Source of the DNA: CAYOKT01 sp964404605
Lineage (GTDB): Bacteria; Electryoneota; Electryoneia; Electryoneales; Electryoneaceae
Assembly (NCBI GenBank): GCA_964404605.1
Contig: CAYOKT010000094.1
Span: 1-11,161 of the forward strand
DNA length: 11,161 nucleotides
Direction of reading: 5' to 3'
The notes beneath the pieces are model-generated. The model did no database searches, had not been told where the DNA came from, and was given only the letters and a program-made list of their open reading frames with translations. The position numbers were made by a program, and so were the translations under genes. The stretch's first letter is position 1, and every line of letters starts with the position of its first letter. Positions 1 to 7,194 of this stretch are shown piece by piece.

Positions 1-12
1 CACCCTGCCGAC
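1..12. repeat. Possible tail of a dispersed repeat at the window edge
   Basis: The first 12 bases, CACCCTGCCGAC, are identical to 1926-1937, which directly follow the right arm (AGTCCCGGG) of the dispersed inverted repeat at 1824-1937. The window may therefore begin just inside another copy of that element. A 12-base match is short, so this is an inference. Confidence 0.35.
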
Positions 13-30
13 GTACTTGCACTCCATCTT

Positions 31-37
31 GGAGGAG
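31..37 (+). promoter_or_regulatory. Shine-Dalgarno site that fixes the GTG start of the first gene
   Basis: GGAGGAG ends three bases before the GTG at 41. An upstream in-frame TTG at 17 has no comparable site. Starting at 41 also puts a clean signal peptide at the very N-terminus. The SD-to-start spacing is short but workable. Confidence 0.65.
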
Positions 38-40
38 TAC

Positions 41-1729
41 GTGAGAAATGCTCTGCTGATCCTACTGCTCCTGTATTGTGCCTTGCCGGTCCGGGCCGAC
101 TGGCCCCTCGAGCCGTACCAGGGAACCCTCTTTTTCTCCCTCGAGGACGAGCGACGAGACTATCCGGTTGCCGCTTTCTGCGATTCCGTGGGTGGGGTCT
201 CGGTGGTTATCGCCAGTGAGGCAACGAACCTTCTCAGCCAACTCTTCATCCAGGGTGTCGACATCCACGGCAACCTGCGCTGGCAGGACAACCCGAACGG
301 TCACCTGGTCACTCCCGATTTCACTCACAATGAGAGCTACCACGCCGTGCCCGGACCCGGCGGCATATCCTTTGTCGGTTGGAGAAACTACTATTCAAAT
401 TATCCGTTCGGAGATGATCTGTGCATGGAACTTCGTCTCCAGCGCGTTGGAGCGGATGGGCAGGCACAATGGAACGATGGATATGGGAATGTTCTGGCTG
501 AATACCATTACCCCTACAATGGCGACAGCAAAGAGTTGATATCGATCAATCCCCTTCCTGACGGTTCAGTTTACGCATTTTGGTGGGATAATGACGTTCT
601 GGACTTTGATTATGAGCAAATCTACGACGGAAACTACCACATCCAGCGTTTCGCCCCGGACGGCACGGAGATGTGGGAACCGGGCGGACTCGAGCCTTTT
701 CCAGATTCGCTTGTTTCGCAGTGGGGTCCAGGTGCCTCCCGCAGTGCAGTACTGATGGATTCAGGTCACGTGGCCTTCATCATCGAGAATTCGCTCATCC
801 GCATCCGGCCGGATGGGTCGTATGTGTGGGCGAGAGACGAAATGGTCCTCGATAGTTTGTCGACATGGAGCAGAACAAAGTTCATCTACAGAGATACGAA
901 CGATACACTCGTCGTCGTGGGAGCAAAAGGAACGGATGGATATGCTTGTTACAAAATAAGTCAGGATGGCAACATAATTACCTATAATGAGTTTGATTAC
1001 CACACATTTGCTGGCCTTCCCTATTCATTTCAAACCGGTATCAAACGGGTCGGGGATAATCGGATTGCTATATTAGTATTAAATGAATATATATTACTGG
1101 ATAACCATTTAGCACCCGTCTTCGATGGTGTGGGAATATATTTGACTATTAATTCCATTAATCATGCATCAATAAATCGATCTGGAATTGCTGTAACCGG
1201 AAGAGACGGTTCACACAGACGTGAGGTTTATCGATTTGACACAAATGGCAATGAACTATGGATGAATTATGTCTACGATGATACGTCGGGTGTCGGGCGT
1301 GTGATGCATGCCCTGGATGATGAGGGAAACCTGTTTGTCTTCTGGCTGAAAGATGTGGGCGGAGATCGGTGGCTCGATTGCTATGCCAATGTCTTCAGCC
1401 CTGAAGGCGTGTGGGGGATGCCTGATTCGGTGCCGGAAGACGATCGCTGGACTCCCGTCCTGCCTTCGGAATTCACGGTGCAAGCCTACCCCAACCCCTT
1501 CAACTCCATCCTGAACCTCTCCATCCGCTCGGGTACTCCCGGTCCACATAGCATTCAGGTCTACGACATCCTCGGGCGGCTTGTTCACCGTATGGGTGCA
1601 CCGAACAGGCTCACTTCATCCGGCCGATATATCTGGCAGGCCGAATCCCTGCCCTCCGGAACGTACTTCATCCAGGTACAGGACAGCCACGGAAACCGCC
1701 TGAGCAGGAGGGTGATCCTGCTGAAGTAA
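41..1729 (+). CDS. Secreted protein with C-terminal T9SS type A sorting domain
   Basis: A 562-residue protein read from GTG at 41. Residues 2-19 form a signal peptide (positive MRN, then a long Leu-rich core, cleavage near VRA|DW). The body carries an irregular repeat of the form DG-x3-W: near residues 74-81 (DIHGNLRW), 137-144 (GADGQAQW), 205-212 (APDGTEMW), 256-263 (RPDGSYVW) and 400-407 (DTNGNELW), with a degenerate copy near 305-312. This pattern suits beta-propeller-like blades. The last ~80 residues are a typical por-secretion/T9SS C-terminal domain: YPNPFN (483-488), VYDILGRLV, SGTYFIQV and a basic end RRVILLK. By family knowledge it crosses the inner membrane by Sec and the outer membrane by T9SS, then stays at the surface or is released. 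The ligand or enzymatic role is not recognisable. The stretch around 950-1260 is much richer in A+T than the rest of the window. It appears monocistronic. Confidence 0.88.
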   Translation: MRNALLILLLLYCALPVRADWPLEPYQGTLFFSLEDERRDYPVAAFCDSVGGVSVVIASEATNLLSQLFIQGVDIHGNLRWQDNPNGHLVTPDFTHNESYHAVPGPGGISFVGWRNYYSNYPFGDDLCMELRLQRVGADGQAQWNDGYGNVLAEYHYPYNGDSKELISINPLPDGSVYAFWWDNDVLDFDYEQIYDGNYHIQRFAPDGTEMWEPGGLEPFPDSLVSQWGPGASRSAVLMDSGHVAFIIENSLIRIRPDGSYVWARDEMVLDSLSTWSRTKFIYRDTNDTLVVVGAKGTDGYACYKISQDGNIITYNEFDYHTFAGLPYSFQTGIKRVGDNRIAILVLNEYILLDNHLAPVFDGVGIYLTINSINHASINRSGIAVTGRDGSHRREVYRFDTNGNELWMNYVYDDTSGVGRVMHALDDEGNLFVFWLKDVGGDRWLDCYANVFSPEGVWGMPDSVPEDDRWTPVLPSEFTVQAYPNPFNSILNLSIRSGTPGPHSIQVYDILGRLVHRMGAPNRLTSSGRYIWQAESLPSGTYFIQVQDSHGNRLSRRVILLK

Positions 1730-1823
1730 TGGGCTTTACTCTTCTTTGACAAATCACAAGGGGGAGTACCCCTAAAAGCGGCTGTGTGGCTCGAGAGCAA
1801 GCAGCATGTCATAGAAACACTTT

Positions 1824-1937
1824 TGAAACCCGGGACTGCCCGCCTGCGCCTGCAGCTGTCCGCCTTCGCCTTTGGCTTCCCGGCTACGCCAAAGGCTACG
1901 CCAAGGCGTGGCAAGAGTCCCGGGTCACCCTGCCGAC
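1824..1937. repeat. Dispersed inverted repeat with an enlarged loop (REP/MITE-like)
   Basis: The arms CCCGGGACT (1829-1837) and AGTCCCGGG (1916-1924) are perfect 9-base inverted repeats, flanked on the left by TGAAA and on the right by TCACCCTGCCGAC. The same left flank and arms occur at 11131-11155, where only two bases separate the arms. Here 78 bases sit between them. This insert has its own structure: CCTTTGGC (1869-1876) pairs with GCCAAAGG (1888-1895), CGCCTT (1861-1866) can pair with AAGGCG (1903-1908), and GGCTACGCCAA is tandemly repeated at 1882-1892 and 1894-1904. No transposase lies in the window, so it is either a non-autonomous element or a structured intergenic repeat. Confidence 0.75.
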
Positions 1938-2120
1938 CGGCCGCGAAAAACGCATTGATCGGGGTGCCTCCCCGCCATTTCTCTCTCCAGCACTCGCAAG
2001 ACCGATCGTCGGAATACCCGGCGCGCCGTCGAGTTGATCCCCGCGGCCACCCTTCCCCCACCGTCACTTTCCGATGTACCTTATCCGACCGCAGGCGGGC
2101 AACATAGAAAGGGAACAACC

Positions 2121-2127
2121 AAGGAGG
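2121..2127 (+). promoter_or_regulatory. Strong Shine-Dalgarno site of ridA
   Basis: AAGGAGG is followed five bases later by ATG at 2133. The frame is open further upstream, to 2034, but this site and the conserved RidA N-terminus (MRRTIATDRAPGAIGPYSQG) fix the start at 2133. Confidence 0.85.
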
Positions 2128-2132
2128 ATTCC

Positions 2133-2516
2133 ATGCGCCGTACCATCGCCACGGACCGCGCCCCCGGCGCCATCGGGCCGTACAGCCAGGGGGTGACAGC
2201 GGCGGGAACTCTGCTCTTCACCGCGGGCCAGATCGCGATCGACCCCGGGAGTGGGGAACTTGTCGACGGGGATATCCGTGTCCAAACCCGGCAGGTGCTT
2301 CGTAACCTGTCGGCGGTTGTCGAGGCGGCCGGCGGAAGTCTCGCCGGTGTGGTGAAAACCACCGTGTTTCTCAAGGACATGAACGATTTCGCCGCGATGA
2401 ACGAGGTCTACGCCGAGTTCTTCGGGGAGGATCCTCCGGCTCGAAGCGCGGTGGAAGTCGCCCGGCTGCCGAAGGATGTGCTGATCGAGGTGGAATGCAT
2501 CGCGCTGGTCGATTGA
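2133..2516 (+). CDS. ridA: RidA family reactive enamine/imine deaminase
   Basis: A 127-residue cytosolic protein of standard length for the RidA (YjgF/YER057c/UK114) family. It hydrolyses reactive 2-aminoacrylate and related enamines/imines, made by PLP-dependent dehydratases, to keto acids and ammonia, protecting PLP enzymes. Visible family features: GPYSQG with Tyr17, FTAGQI with Gly32, Asn90, the substrate-carboxylate-binding Arg104 in RSAVEVARLPKD, and Glu119 in LIEVECIA. The Cys found just after this Arg in many homologues (RSCVEV) is Ala106-Val107 here; it is not needed for the deaminase reaction. Members act as homotrimers with sites between subunits. The next gene starts inside its 3' end, suggesting co-transcription. 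Confidence 0.95.
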   Translation: MRRTIATDRAPGAIGPYSQGVTAAGTLLFTAGQIAIDPGSGELVDGDIRVQTRQVLRNLSAVVEAAGGSLAGVVKTTVFLKDMNDFAAMNEVYAEFFGEDPPARSAVEVARLPKDVLIEVECIALVD

Positions 2517-3043
2517 ACCGCCGCCTCGCCGCCACGCTTGCGGCGTGGATCCTCCTGGCCCTCTCTCAGCCGGCCCTCGCGGGGGACGAGGCGGCCGGGA
2601 GAGAAGCGGCGCAGACCGGTTCCGAATCCACCGAGGCGGGCGGGCTGCGGCGCAGCAAGAATCCCACCGGCGCTTTCCTGCGCAGCCTGGTGATCCCCGG
2701 CTGGGGGCAGGCGTACACGGGGCACTGGTTCAAGGCCGCCGCCTTCTTCGGCACGGAGGCCGGGATGCTGTACGGCATCTCGGTGCAGAACAGGCGGTAC
2801 CTGGACAACCTCGACCTCGCGGAGAAGCAGAAGACGGATACCTTGCGGCGGACCTATGAAGAGTACGCCGACTTCTACCGCGATGACAGGAACAAGCTGA
2901 TCTGGTGGACGGCGGGAGTGACGCTCCTCGCGGCGTTCGACGCCTTCGTCGAGGCGCATCTCTACGGCTTCCACATCGACCCGTCGCTCGGGACCACCCC
3001 CCAAGGGGACGGCCCCGCCGCGGGGATCACCATCCGGTTCTAA
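2495..3043 (+). CDS. DUF5683-like membrane protein with signal peptide
   Basis: A 182-residue protein read from ATG at 2495, preceded by GAGG (2487-2490), overlapping ridA by 22 bases. An in-frame TTG at 2513, overlapping the ridA stop, is an alternative. The N-terminus is a signal peptide (RRLAATLAAWILLALSQPALA, cut near residue 29). After a polar linker comes SKNPTGAFLRSLVIPGWGQAYTG (about 54-76) with a following hydrophobic stretch, then a charged helix (about 98-133), a second hydrophobic helix (about 136-150) and DAFVEAHLYGF. The PG-x-GQ-x-Y motif and the DAFVEAHL ending are typical of DUF5683-type proteins, often found in FCB-group genomes. The function of that family is unknown. Probable envelope location; translationally coupled to ridA. 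Confidence 0.8.
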   Translation: MHRAGRLNRRLAATLAAWILLALSQPALAGDEAAGREAAQTGSESTEAGGLRRSKNPTGAFLRSLVIPGWGQAYTGHWFKAAAFFGTEAGMLYGISVQNRRYLDNLDLAEKQKTDTLRRTYEEYADFYRDDRNKLIWWTAGVTLLAAFDAFVEAHLYGFHIDPSLGTTPQGDGPAAGITIRF

Positions 3044-3065
3044 AGAAGAAGGGTGCGCGGAAACC

Positions 3066-3629
3066 ATGGATGAGAAGCTGATGAGCCGGGAAGAGGCGCT
3101 GGAGCTTCTTCACGACAAGTTGAAGAACCGCAACCTTCGCCGCCATGTCTACGCGGTGGAGGCGGTTATGCGGGCTCTCGCCCGGCGGTTGGGCGGCGAT
3201 GAGGAGATCTGGGGCCTCGCCGGGCTGCTGCACGATCTCGACTACGAGCTGACCCTCGAAGATCCGGAACGGCATACGAAAATCACCTGCGAATGGCTGA
3301 AAGAACGCGGAGGGGTCAGCGAGGAGATCCTCCGCGCGATCCAGGCGCACGTCGGCAATGTGCCGCGAAACGAGCCGATCGAAAAGGCGATCTACTGCGC
3401 GGACCCGGCCACGGGCTTCCTGGTCGCCTGCGCGTTGATGCATCCCGACAAGAAGCTGGCCTCTCTCGATCTCAGTTTCATCCAGCGGAGGTTCAAGGAG
3501 AAACGGTTCGCCGCCGGGGCGAACCGGGAGCAGATGGCCGCCTGCGGAGAGGTCGGCCTCGACCTGGATGAGTTTCTCCTTCTCGCGAAGGACGCGATGG
3601 CCGGAATCGCGGGGGAGCTCGGGTTGTGA
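3066..3629 (+). CDS. HD-domain hydrolase (COG2316-like)
   Basis: A 187-residue cytosolic protein. The order of metal-binding residues fits a single HD domain: His27 (RRHVYAVEAVMRALA), His56-Asp57 (GLLHDLDYE), His95 (QAHVGN) and Asp113 (YCADPATG). This resembles the stand-alone HD/HDIG hydrolases grouped as predicted metal-dependent phosphohydrolases; the substrate is unknown. No GGDEF, EAL or RelA part is present and the HD-GYP signature is absent, so it should not be called a c-di-GMP phosphodiesterase. It starts 22 bases after the DUF5683-like gene and its stop overlaps the start of the PHP gene (GTGA), so these are probably one operon. The ribosome site is weak (GGG near 3051). Confidence 0.85.
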   Translation: MDEKLMSREEALELLHDKLKNRNLRRHVYAVEAVMRALARRLGGDEEIWGLAGLLHDLDYELTLEDPERHTKITCEWLKERGGVSEEILRAIQAHVGNVPRNEPIEKAIYCADPATGFLVACALMHPDKKLASLDLSFIQRRFKEKRFAAGANREQMAACGEVGLDLDEFLLLAKDAMAGIAGELGL

Positions 3630-4705
3630 AACGGCCCGGCCGCGCGGAACGGGACGGTCCCGGGGGTCGCCTGTACGAAGCCCCGGGCGCGCTCCACGTG
3701 CACACCCTCTACTCCGACGGCACCGGCACGGTCGAGGAGATCGCGCGCTACGCCGGGCAACGCGGCTTGCAGTGGCTCATCATCACCGACCACGAACATT
3801 TCATCGCCCGCGAGAAGGGCGAGGAAGGCCGGCACGGTTCGGTCTGGGTCCTCATCGGCAGCGAGCTGGGTGAAGAAGAACTCCCGAACCATTATCTCGC
3901 CTTCGACCTGCAAGCCATCCCGCCCCAGGACGACCCCGTAGCGATAGTGCGCGCCGTGCATGAACAGGGCGGCTTCGGGGCGATCGCGCATCCGCACGAA
4001 AAGAGGGACGTGTTCCCCGACATGCCGCCCTATCCCTGGACAGCCTGGGACGCGGAGGTCGACGGGATCGAGATCTGGAACCAGCTCTCCCAGTGGGTGG
4101 AAGGGCTCACCCGGGGAAACCGGCTGAACCGATTTCTCCACCCGCTGAAGAGCCTGACCCGGCCGGACCCGGAGACGTTGGCGGTCTGGGACCGGCTGAA
4201 CTTGCAGCGCCCCGTGGTCGGTTATGTCGGTGTGGACGCCCACGCGCTGAAGTACCCCCTTTTCGGCGGCCTTCTCCATGTCAAGGTGTTCCATTACAAG
4301 GTGCAGTTCCGCAGCCTGCGCACCCACCTGTTGCTGGACCGGCCGCTTGAGCGGAAGGAGTTCGGGCCGGCGAGGGAACAGATCCTCACCGCCCTGCGGC
4401 GGGGCCGTCACTTCGGCGTGAACCTGCGCGTCGGCAGGGCGACGGGTTTCCGCTTCTACGCGCTGGCCGGGGGCGAACGGGTGCTGCCCGCCGACCGGAT
4501 CGACCCCGGCGGGACGGTGGAATTCGTCGCGCACAGCCCCCTGGATGCCGACCTCGTCCTGTTGCGCAACGGCCGGGAAATCGTCAAGGTGCGCGGCAGG
4601 TACCTGCACCATCGAACGCGGGACGACGGGGTCTGGCGTCTTGAAGCCCACCGCAAGGGACGCGGCTGGGTGTTCACCAATCCGATTCGCATTCTCCCCC
4701 ATTGA
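3626..4705 (+). CDS. PHP-domain metal-dependent phosphoesterase
   Basis: A 359-residue protein starting at GTG 3626, which overlaps the stop of the HD gene by four bases; GGGGGAG at 3611-3617 is a good ribosome site. The PHP metal-site motifs appear in order: HVHTLYSDG (His24, His26, Asp31), TDHEH (Asp55, His56), Glu80 (GSELG), AHPH (His122, His124) and DAHA (Asp204, His206). This complete set suggests an active trinuclear-metal phosphoesterase related to the PHP proteins that act on small phosphorylated molecules. After residue ~260 comes a C-terminal beta-rich region ending in GWVFTNPIRI, usual in stand-alone PHP proteins of this type. There is no polymerase or histidinol-pathway context. 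The substrate is unknown. No signal peptide is visible, so it is probably cytosolic. Confidence 0.88.
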   Translation: MKRPGRAERDGPGGRLYEAPGALHVHTLYSDGTGTVEEIARYAGQRGLQWLIITDHEHFIAREKGEEGRHGSVWVLIGSELGEEELPNHYLAFDLQAIPPQDDPVAIVRAVHEQGGFGAIAHPHEKRDVFPDMPPYPWTAWDAEVDGIEIWNQLSQWVEGLTRGNRLNRFLHPLKSLTRPDPETLAVWDRLNLQRPVVGYVGVDAHALKYPLFGGLLHVKVFHYKVQFRSLRTHLLLDRPLERKEFGPAREQILTALRRGRHFGVNLRVGRATGFRFYALAGGERVLPADRIDPGGTVEFVAHSPLDADLVLLRNGREIVKVRGRYLHHRTRDDGVWRLEAHRKGRGWVFTNPIRILPH

Positions 4706-4886
4706 CGGTACGGTGCTCCCCATGTTTTCTTCGATGTTTTGCATGACCAGGCACCGTCGTCGACCGCGTTTCCATCATCCGACGCCTGTTTGCGTATATT
4801 CCAACTGTCGCCCGACGGCGGTAAGGCACGAGTTTTGCTAAGTTTCACGGTGTATCCTGAAGCGGCGATCCGTTCAAGAGGTTGGT

Positions 4887-5399
4887 ATGGGACAGGATCT
4901 GGAACAGATCAGCGAGTACTTCCAACATCCCCAAGCCGGAACCTGGAACATCGTCGGGGTTATTTTCTTCTTCCTGCTGATTTTGTTGAGCTTATGGCTC
5001 ACCCTGCGCAACGCACGCTGGAAACGCCGGGCCCGTGTCCTCGTTCGGGGAAAGAGCTCCGCGAACAAGCGGAAGACACCGCGCCTGCCCATCCGTATCC
5101 CGGTACAATTGTACACCGCGACCGGCAAAAAGCCCCATAACTCGGAGGTCCTCGACATCTCACCGGGCGGTGTCAAGCTCCTGTTGTTCCAGGACGAGGG
5201 GGATTTCCCGCCTCACAGCCTTGCCCGCATCTCCGCCGAACAGGCGCCCTGGAAAAACTTCGGCGTGCTGAACCTTGAAGTTCTGCGGGTGCGGGCGGGA
5301 CCTGTGCGAGGCACGGTCGTGCTGCAGGGACGCTGGAAAGATGTGAGCAAGGAGAAGCGCAAACAGCTTCAACGGGCGATCCTCCACCGCCTGCGCTGA
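4887..5399 (+). CDS. Membrane-anchored PilZ-domain protein
   Basis: A 170-residue protein with a single hydrophobic helix at about residues 21-40 (NIVGVIFFFLLILLSLWLTL), then a basic linker (RNARWKRRARVLVRG) that predicts the C-terminal part in the cytoplasm. The PilZ c-di-GMP signature is present: R62-x3-R66 (KRKTPR) and D90-x-S92-x2-G95 (DISPGGV). It therefore probably binds cyclic di-GMP and passes the signal to an unknown membrane partner. ATG 4887 follows AAGAGG (4876-4881). A 181-base gap precedes it, so it probably has its own promoter, though I could not place one. The phosphorylase gene follows after 42 bases on the same strand, but a functional link is not evident. Confidence 0.88.
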   Translation: MGQDLEQISEYFQHPQAGTWNIVGVIFFFLLILLSLWLTLRNARWKRRARVLVRGKSSANKRKTPRLPIRIPVQLYTATGKKPHNSEVLDISPGGVKLLLFQDEGDFPPHSLARISAEQAPWKNFGVLNLEVLRVRAGPVRGTVVLQGRWKDVSKEKRKQLQRAILHRLR

Positions 5400-5441
5400 G
5401 TCGAACCGGAAACCGGACAGTCAACATCGGAATCCTGCAAC

Positions 5442-6809
5442 ATGGCCACCCTCCTCACTTCGGAGCTGATCGCTCGCAAGCAGGCTGGCAAGCCCCATAA
5501 CGACAAAGAGTTGCATAGCCTGATCGACGGATACATGAGCGGCGAAATCCCCGATTACCAGATGGCCGCCTGGCTGATGGCGGTCTATTTCAAGGGGATG
5601 AATGAAGACGAGACGGTCGCGCTCACCGAAGCGATGATCCGCACCGGGATACGCGTCGAACACGCCGACGGCCGGCGGCCGCTCGGGGACAAGCATTCCA
5701 CGGGGGGCGTCGGGGACAAGATCACCCTCCTGCTCGCCCCCCTCGTCGCGGCCGCGGGAGTGGGGGTGCCGACCATCACCGGTCGGGGACTCGGCTTCAC
5801 CGGGGGCACCCTGGACAAGCTCGAGACCATTCCCGGCTTCTCCACCGCCCTCGGCGCCGAAAAACTCGCCCGGCAGGTGGAAAGAATCGGGCTCGCTTTC
5901 GGGGCGCAGACCGGTGAAATCGTCCCGGCGGACAAGCGGATTTACGCCCTCAGGGATGTGACCAGCACGGTGCGCTCGCTTCCCCTGATCACCTCCTCCA
6001 TCATCTCGAAGAAAGTGGCTGAAGGGACGAAGGCGCTGGTCTTCGATGTGAAATGCGGTGACGGCGCCTTCATGGAGACGGAGGAGGACGCGGTCGAACT
6101 CGCCCGCTGGCTCGTCCGGGTGGGCGCGCGGTTCAAGCTGCGGACGGCGGCGTTGATCACTTCCATGAGCCAGCCCATCGGCGGCGCGGTCGGCAACTGG
6201 GTCGAGGTCGCGGAATCGCTGCGCAGCCTGCGGAACGAAGCGGTGCCGGAAGATGTCCGCCGGCTGACACTCGATCTCGGCGGAACCCTGCTCTACCTGG
6301 CTTCCGTCGTCGAGACGCCCGATGAGGGCGTGAATAAGCTCAAACGGTTGTGGGAGGAGGGGGCCGGTTTCTCACGATTCCTCGAGGCCGTGGAGGCGCA
6401 GGGCGGTGATCCCGCGCCCCTCCGTGATGGCACGGAGCTGCACCCTCCGGCCTGTCGTCTCCCCGTGCCGGCGCCGCGCAGCGGCTATCTGCGCTCCCTG
6501 CGGGCGCGCGACATCGGCTATGCCTCCATCCTCCTCGGCGCCGGCCGGCCGCGGGCGGAGGACGGCATCGATCCCGCCGCGGGAATCCTCATTCATGCCA
6601 AGGTCGGAGAGGCGGTCGAGGAGGGCCAGCCCATCCTCGAGCTGCTCGCGAAGGATGAGAAGACCTGCCGGGGAGCCCTGGGCCGGGTACAACAGGCGAT
6701 CGAGATCGGGGACGCCCCGCCCCCACCCGAACCCCTGATCCGAAAGGTCATCACAACCGCCGGTGAGCACCGGTGGGAGGATTATTCGCGCGAGGGTGAG
6801 GGGGGCTGA
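5442..6809 (+). CDS. deoA: Pyrimidine-nucleoside / thymidine phosphorylase
   Basis: A 455-residue protein of the DeoA/Pdp family. It splits thymidine (and uridine or deoxyuridine in the broader enzymes) with phosphate into base and (deoxy)ribose 1-phosphate. Motifs: KHSTGGVGDK (84-93) for phosphate binding, the family signature GRGLGFTGGTLDKLE (114-128, where the usual leading Ser is Thr113), and Arg171, Ser186 and Lys190 at the same numbers as substrate-binding residues of E. coli DeoA. DVKCGDGAFM (202-211) matches the segment that usually reads DVK-x-G-x-GAFM. The C-terminal part (from ~340) is the PYNP_C alpha/beta domain. Sequence alone does not separate thymidine-specific from broad pyrimidine activity. 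The ATG lacks a strong ribosome site. Works in nucleoside salvage with the adenosine deaminase further on. Confidence 0.92.
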   Translation: MATLLTSELIARKQAGKPHNDKELHSLIDGYMSGEIPDYQMAAWLMAVYFKGMNEDETVALTEAMIRTGIRVEHADGRRPLGDKHSTGGVGDKITLLLAPLVAAAGVGVPTITGRGLGFTGGTLDKLETIPGFSTALGAEKLARQVERIGLAFGAQTGEIVPADKRIYALRDVTSTVRSLPLITSSIISKKVAEGTKALVFDVKCGDGAFMETEEDAVELARWLVRVGARFKLRTAALITSMSQPIGGAVGNWVEVAESLRSLRNEAVPEDVRRLTLDLGGTLLYLASVVETPDEGVNKLKRLWEEGAGFSRFLEAVEAQGGDPAPLRDGTELHPPACRLPVPAPRSGYLRSLRARDIGYASILLGAGRPRAEDGIDPAAGILIHAKVGEAVEEGQPILELLAKDEKTCRGALGRVQQAIEIGDAPPPPEPLIRKVITTAGEHRWEDYSREGEGG

Positions 6810-6830
6810 GAACCGGGCGCGGGAGGCTTC

Positions 6831-7133
6831 CTACGCCCACAGGTCAACGTGGCGGCCGACACCGGCCGCCTTCGCTCGTTCCAGGTCACGGGGAGTCGGC
6901 TCGCCCGAGCCGCCGGTCAGGGTATCCGGCATGCCCTGCACGCGCCTGTACAACTCCACGCCGGATGCCGTCGCCCACCCCGAAACGGATGGCGCTGCAT
7001 CGGGACCGGACACCGTAGGTGTTTCATGGCCGTTCTCCTCCCTCTCCCCCACTGGCAGCCGCGGAGAGCGGCTGCGCTCCGACGGCTGGACGGGGGACGG
7101 CAAGGTACGCGAGAGTGTCACCCGCGAATTCAT
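6831..7133 (-). CDS. Candidate small protein, unrecognised
   Basis: A 100-residue frame running leftwards, convergent with the phosphorylase (stops 21 bases apart). ATG at 7133 is preceded on the minus strand by GGAG with six bases of spacing. Codons throughout favour G or C in third position, as in confirmed genes. The N-terminal half is Ser/Pro/Arg-rich and probably disordered; the C-terminal part (VELYRRVQGMPD ... PRDLERAKAAGVGRHVDLWA) looks folded and helical. A sigma-28-like promoter sits 34-61 bases upstream. I recognise no family. Size and layout loosely recall FlgM-type anti-sigma factors, but the sequence match is too weak to claim it. A shorter form from GTG at 7013 is possible. It could still be a chance open frame in GC-rich DNA. 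Confidence 0.45.
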   Translation of the reverse strand: MNSRVTLSRTLPSPVQPSERSRSPRLPVGEREENGHETPTVSGPDAAPSVSGWATASGVELYRRVQGMPDTLTGGSGEPTPRDLERAKAAGVGRHVDLWA

Positions 7134-7166
7134 CCCATCTCCGGTTCCATAGTCCCTCTGATCTCC

Positions 7167-7194
7167 TCATCGGCTGCGAATCTCCCCGACTTGA
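7167..7194 (-). promoter_or_regulatory. Sigma-28 (FliA)-like promoter candidate
   Basis: On the minus strand, TCAA (7194-7191) is followed after 16 bases by GCCGATGA (7174-7167). The known sigma-28 consensus is TAAA, about 15 bases, GCCGATAA, so the -35 matches 3 of 4 and the -10 matches 7 of 8. Transcription would begin near 7160, about 27 bases ahead of the minus-strand ATG at 7133. Short motifs arise by chance, so this is a candidate only. Confidence 0.4.

Larger units (their letters stand above)
1730..2132. other. Gene-free gap between the T9SS protein and ridA
   Basis: About 400 bases without a convincing gene. Frames on both strands through here lack ribosome sites and recognisable protein features. 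The main content is the nested inverted repeat at 1824-1937. A small hairpin-capable AGGGG-gagta-CCCCT lies at 1759-1773, too short and without a T-run to be called a terminator. No confident sigma-70 promoter for ridA could be picked out, though one must lie here if ridA is not read from upstream. Confidence 0.7.

Noticed and set aside
1759..1773. AGGGG-gagta-CCCCT as terminator of the first gene
   Set aside because: Only five base pairs and no T-run follows; it may be an operator half-site pair but there is no support for either role.
1882..1904. Tandem GGCTACGCCAA units considered as a CRISPR or VNTR start
   Set aside because: Only two units with a 12-base period and no spacers; better explained as internal structure of the dispersed repeat.
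1585..2118. Minus-strand frame (177 codons) across the first gap
   Set aside because: It runs through the dispersed repeat, overlaps the T9SS sorting domain and has no recognisable domain or convincing start.
3392..4744. Long open minus-strand frame (450 codons) opposite the HD and PHP genes
   Set aside because: It is the antisense shadow of two genes with complete catalytic motif sets and shows no recognisable protein features.
4710..4757. ACGGTGC / GCACCGT inverted repeat after the PHP gene as terminator
   Set aside because: Seven base pairs with a 34-base loop and no T-run; too weak for an intrinsic terminator.
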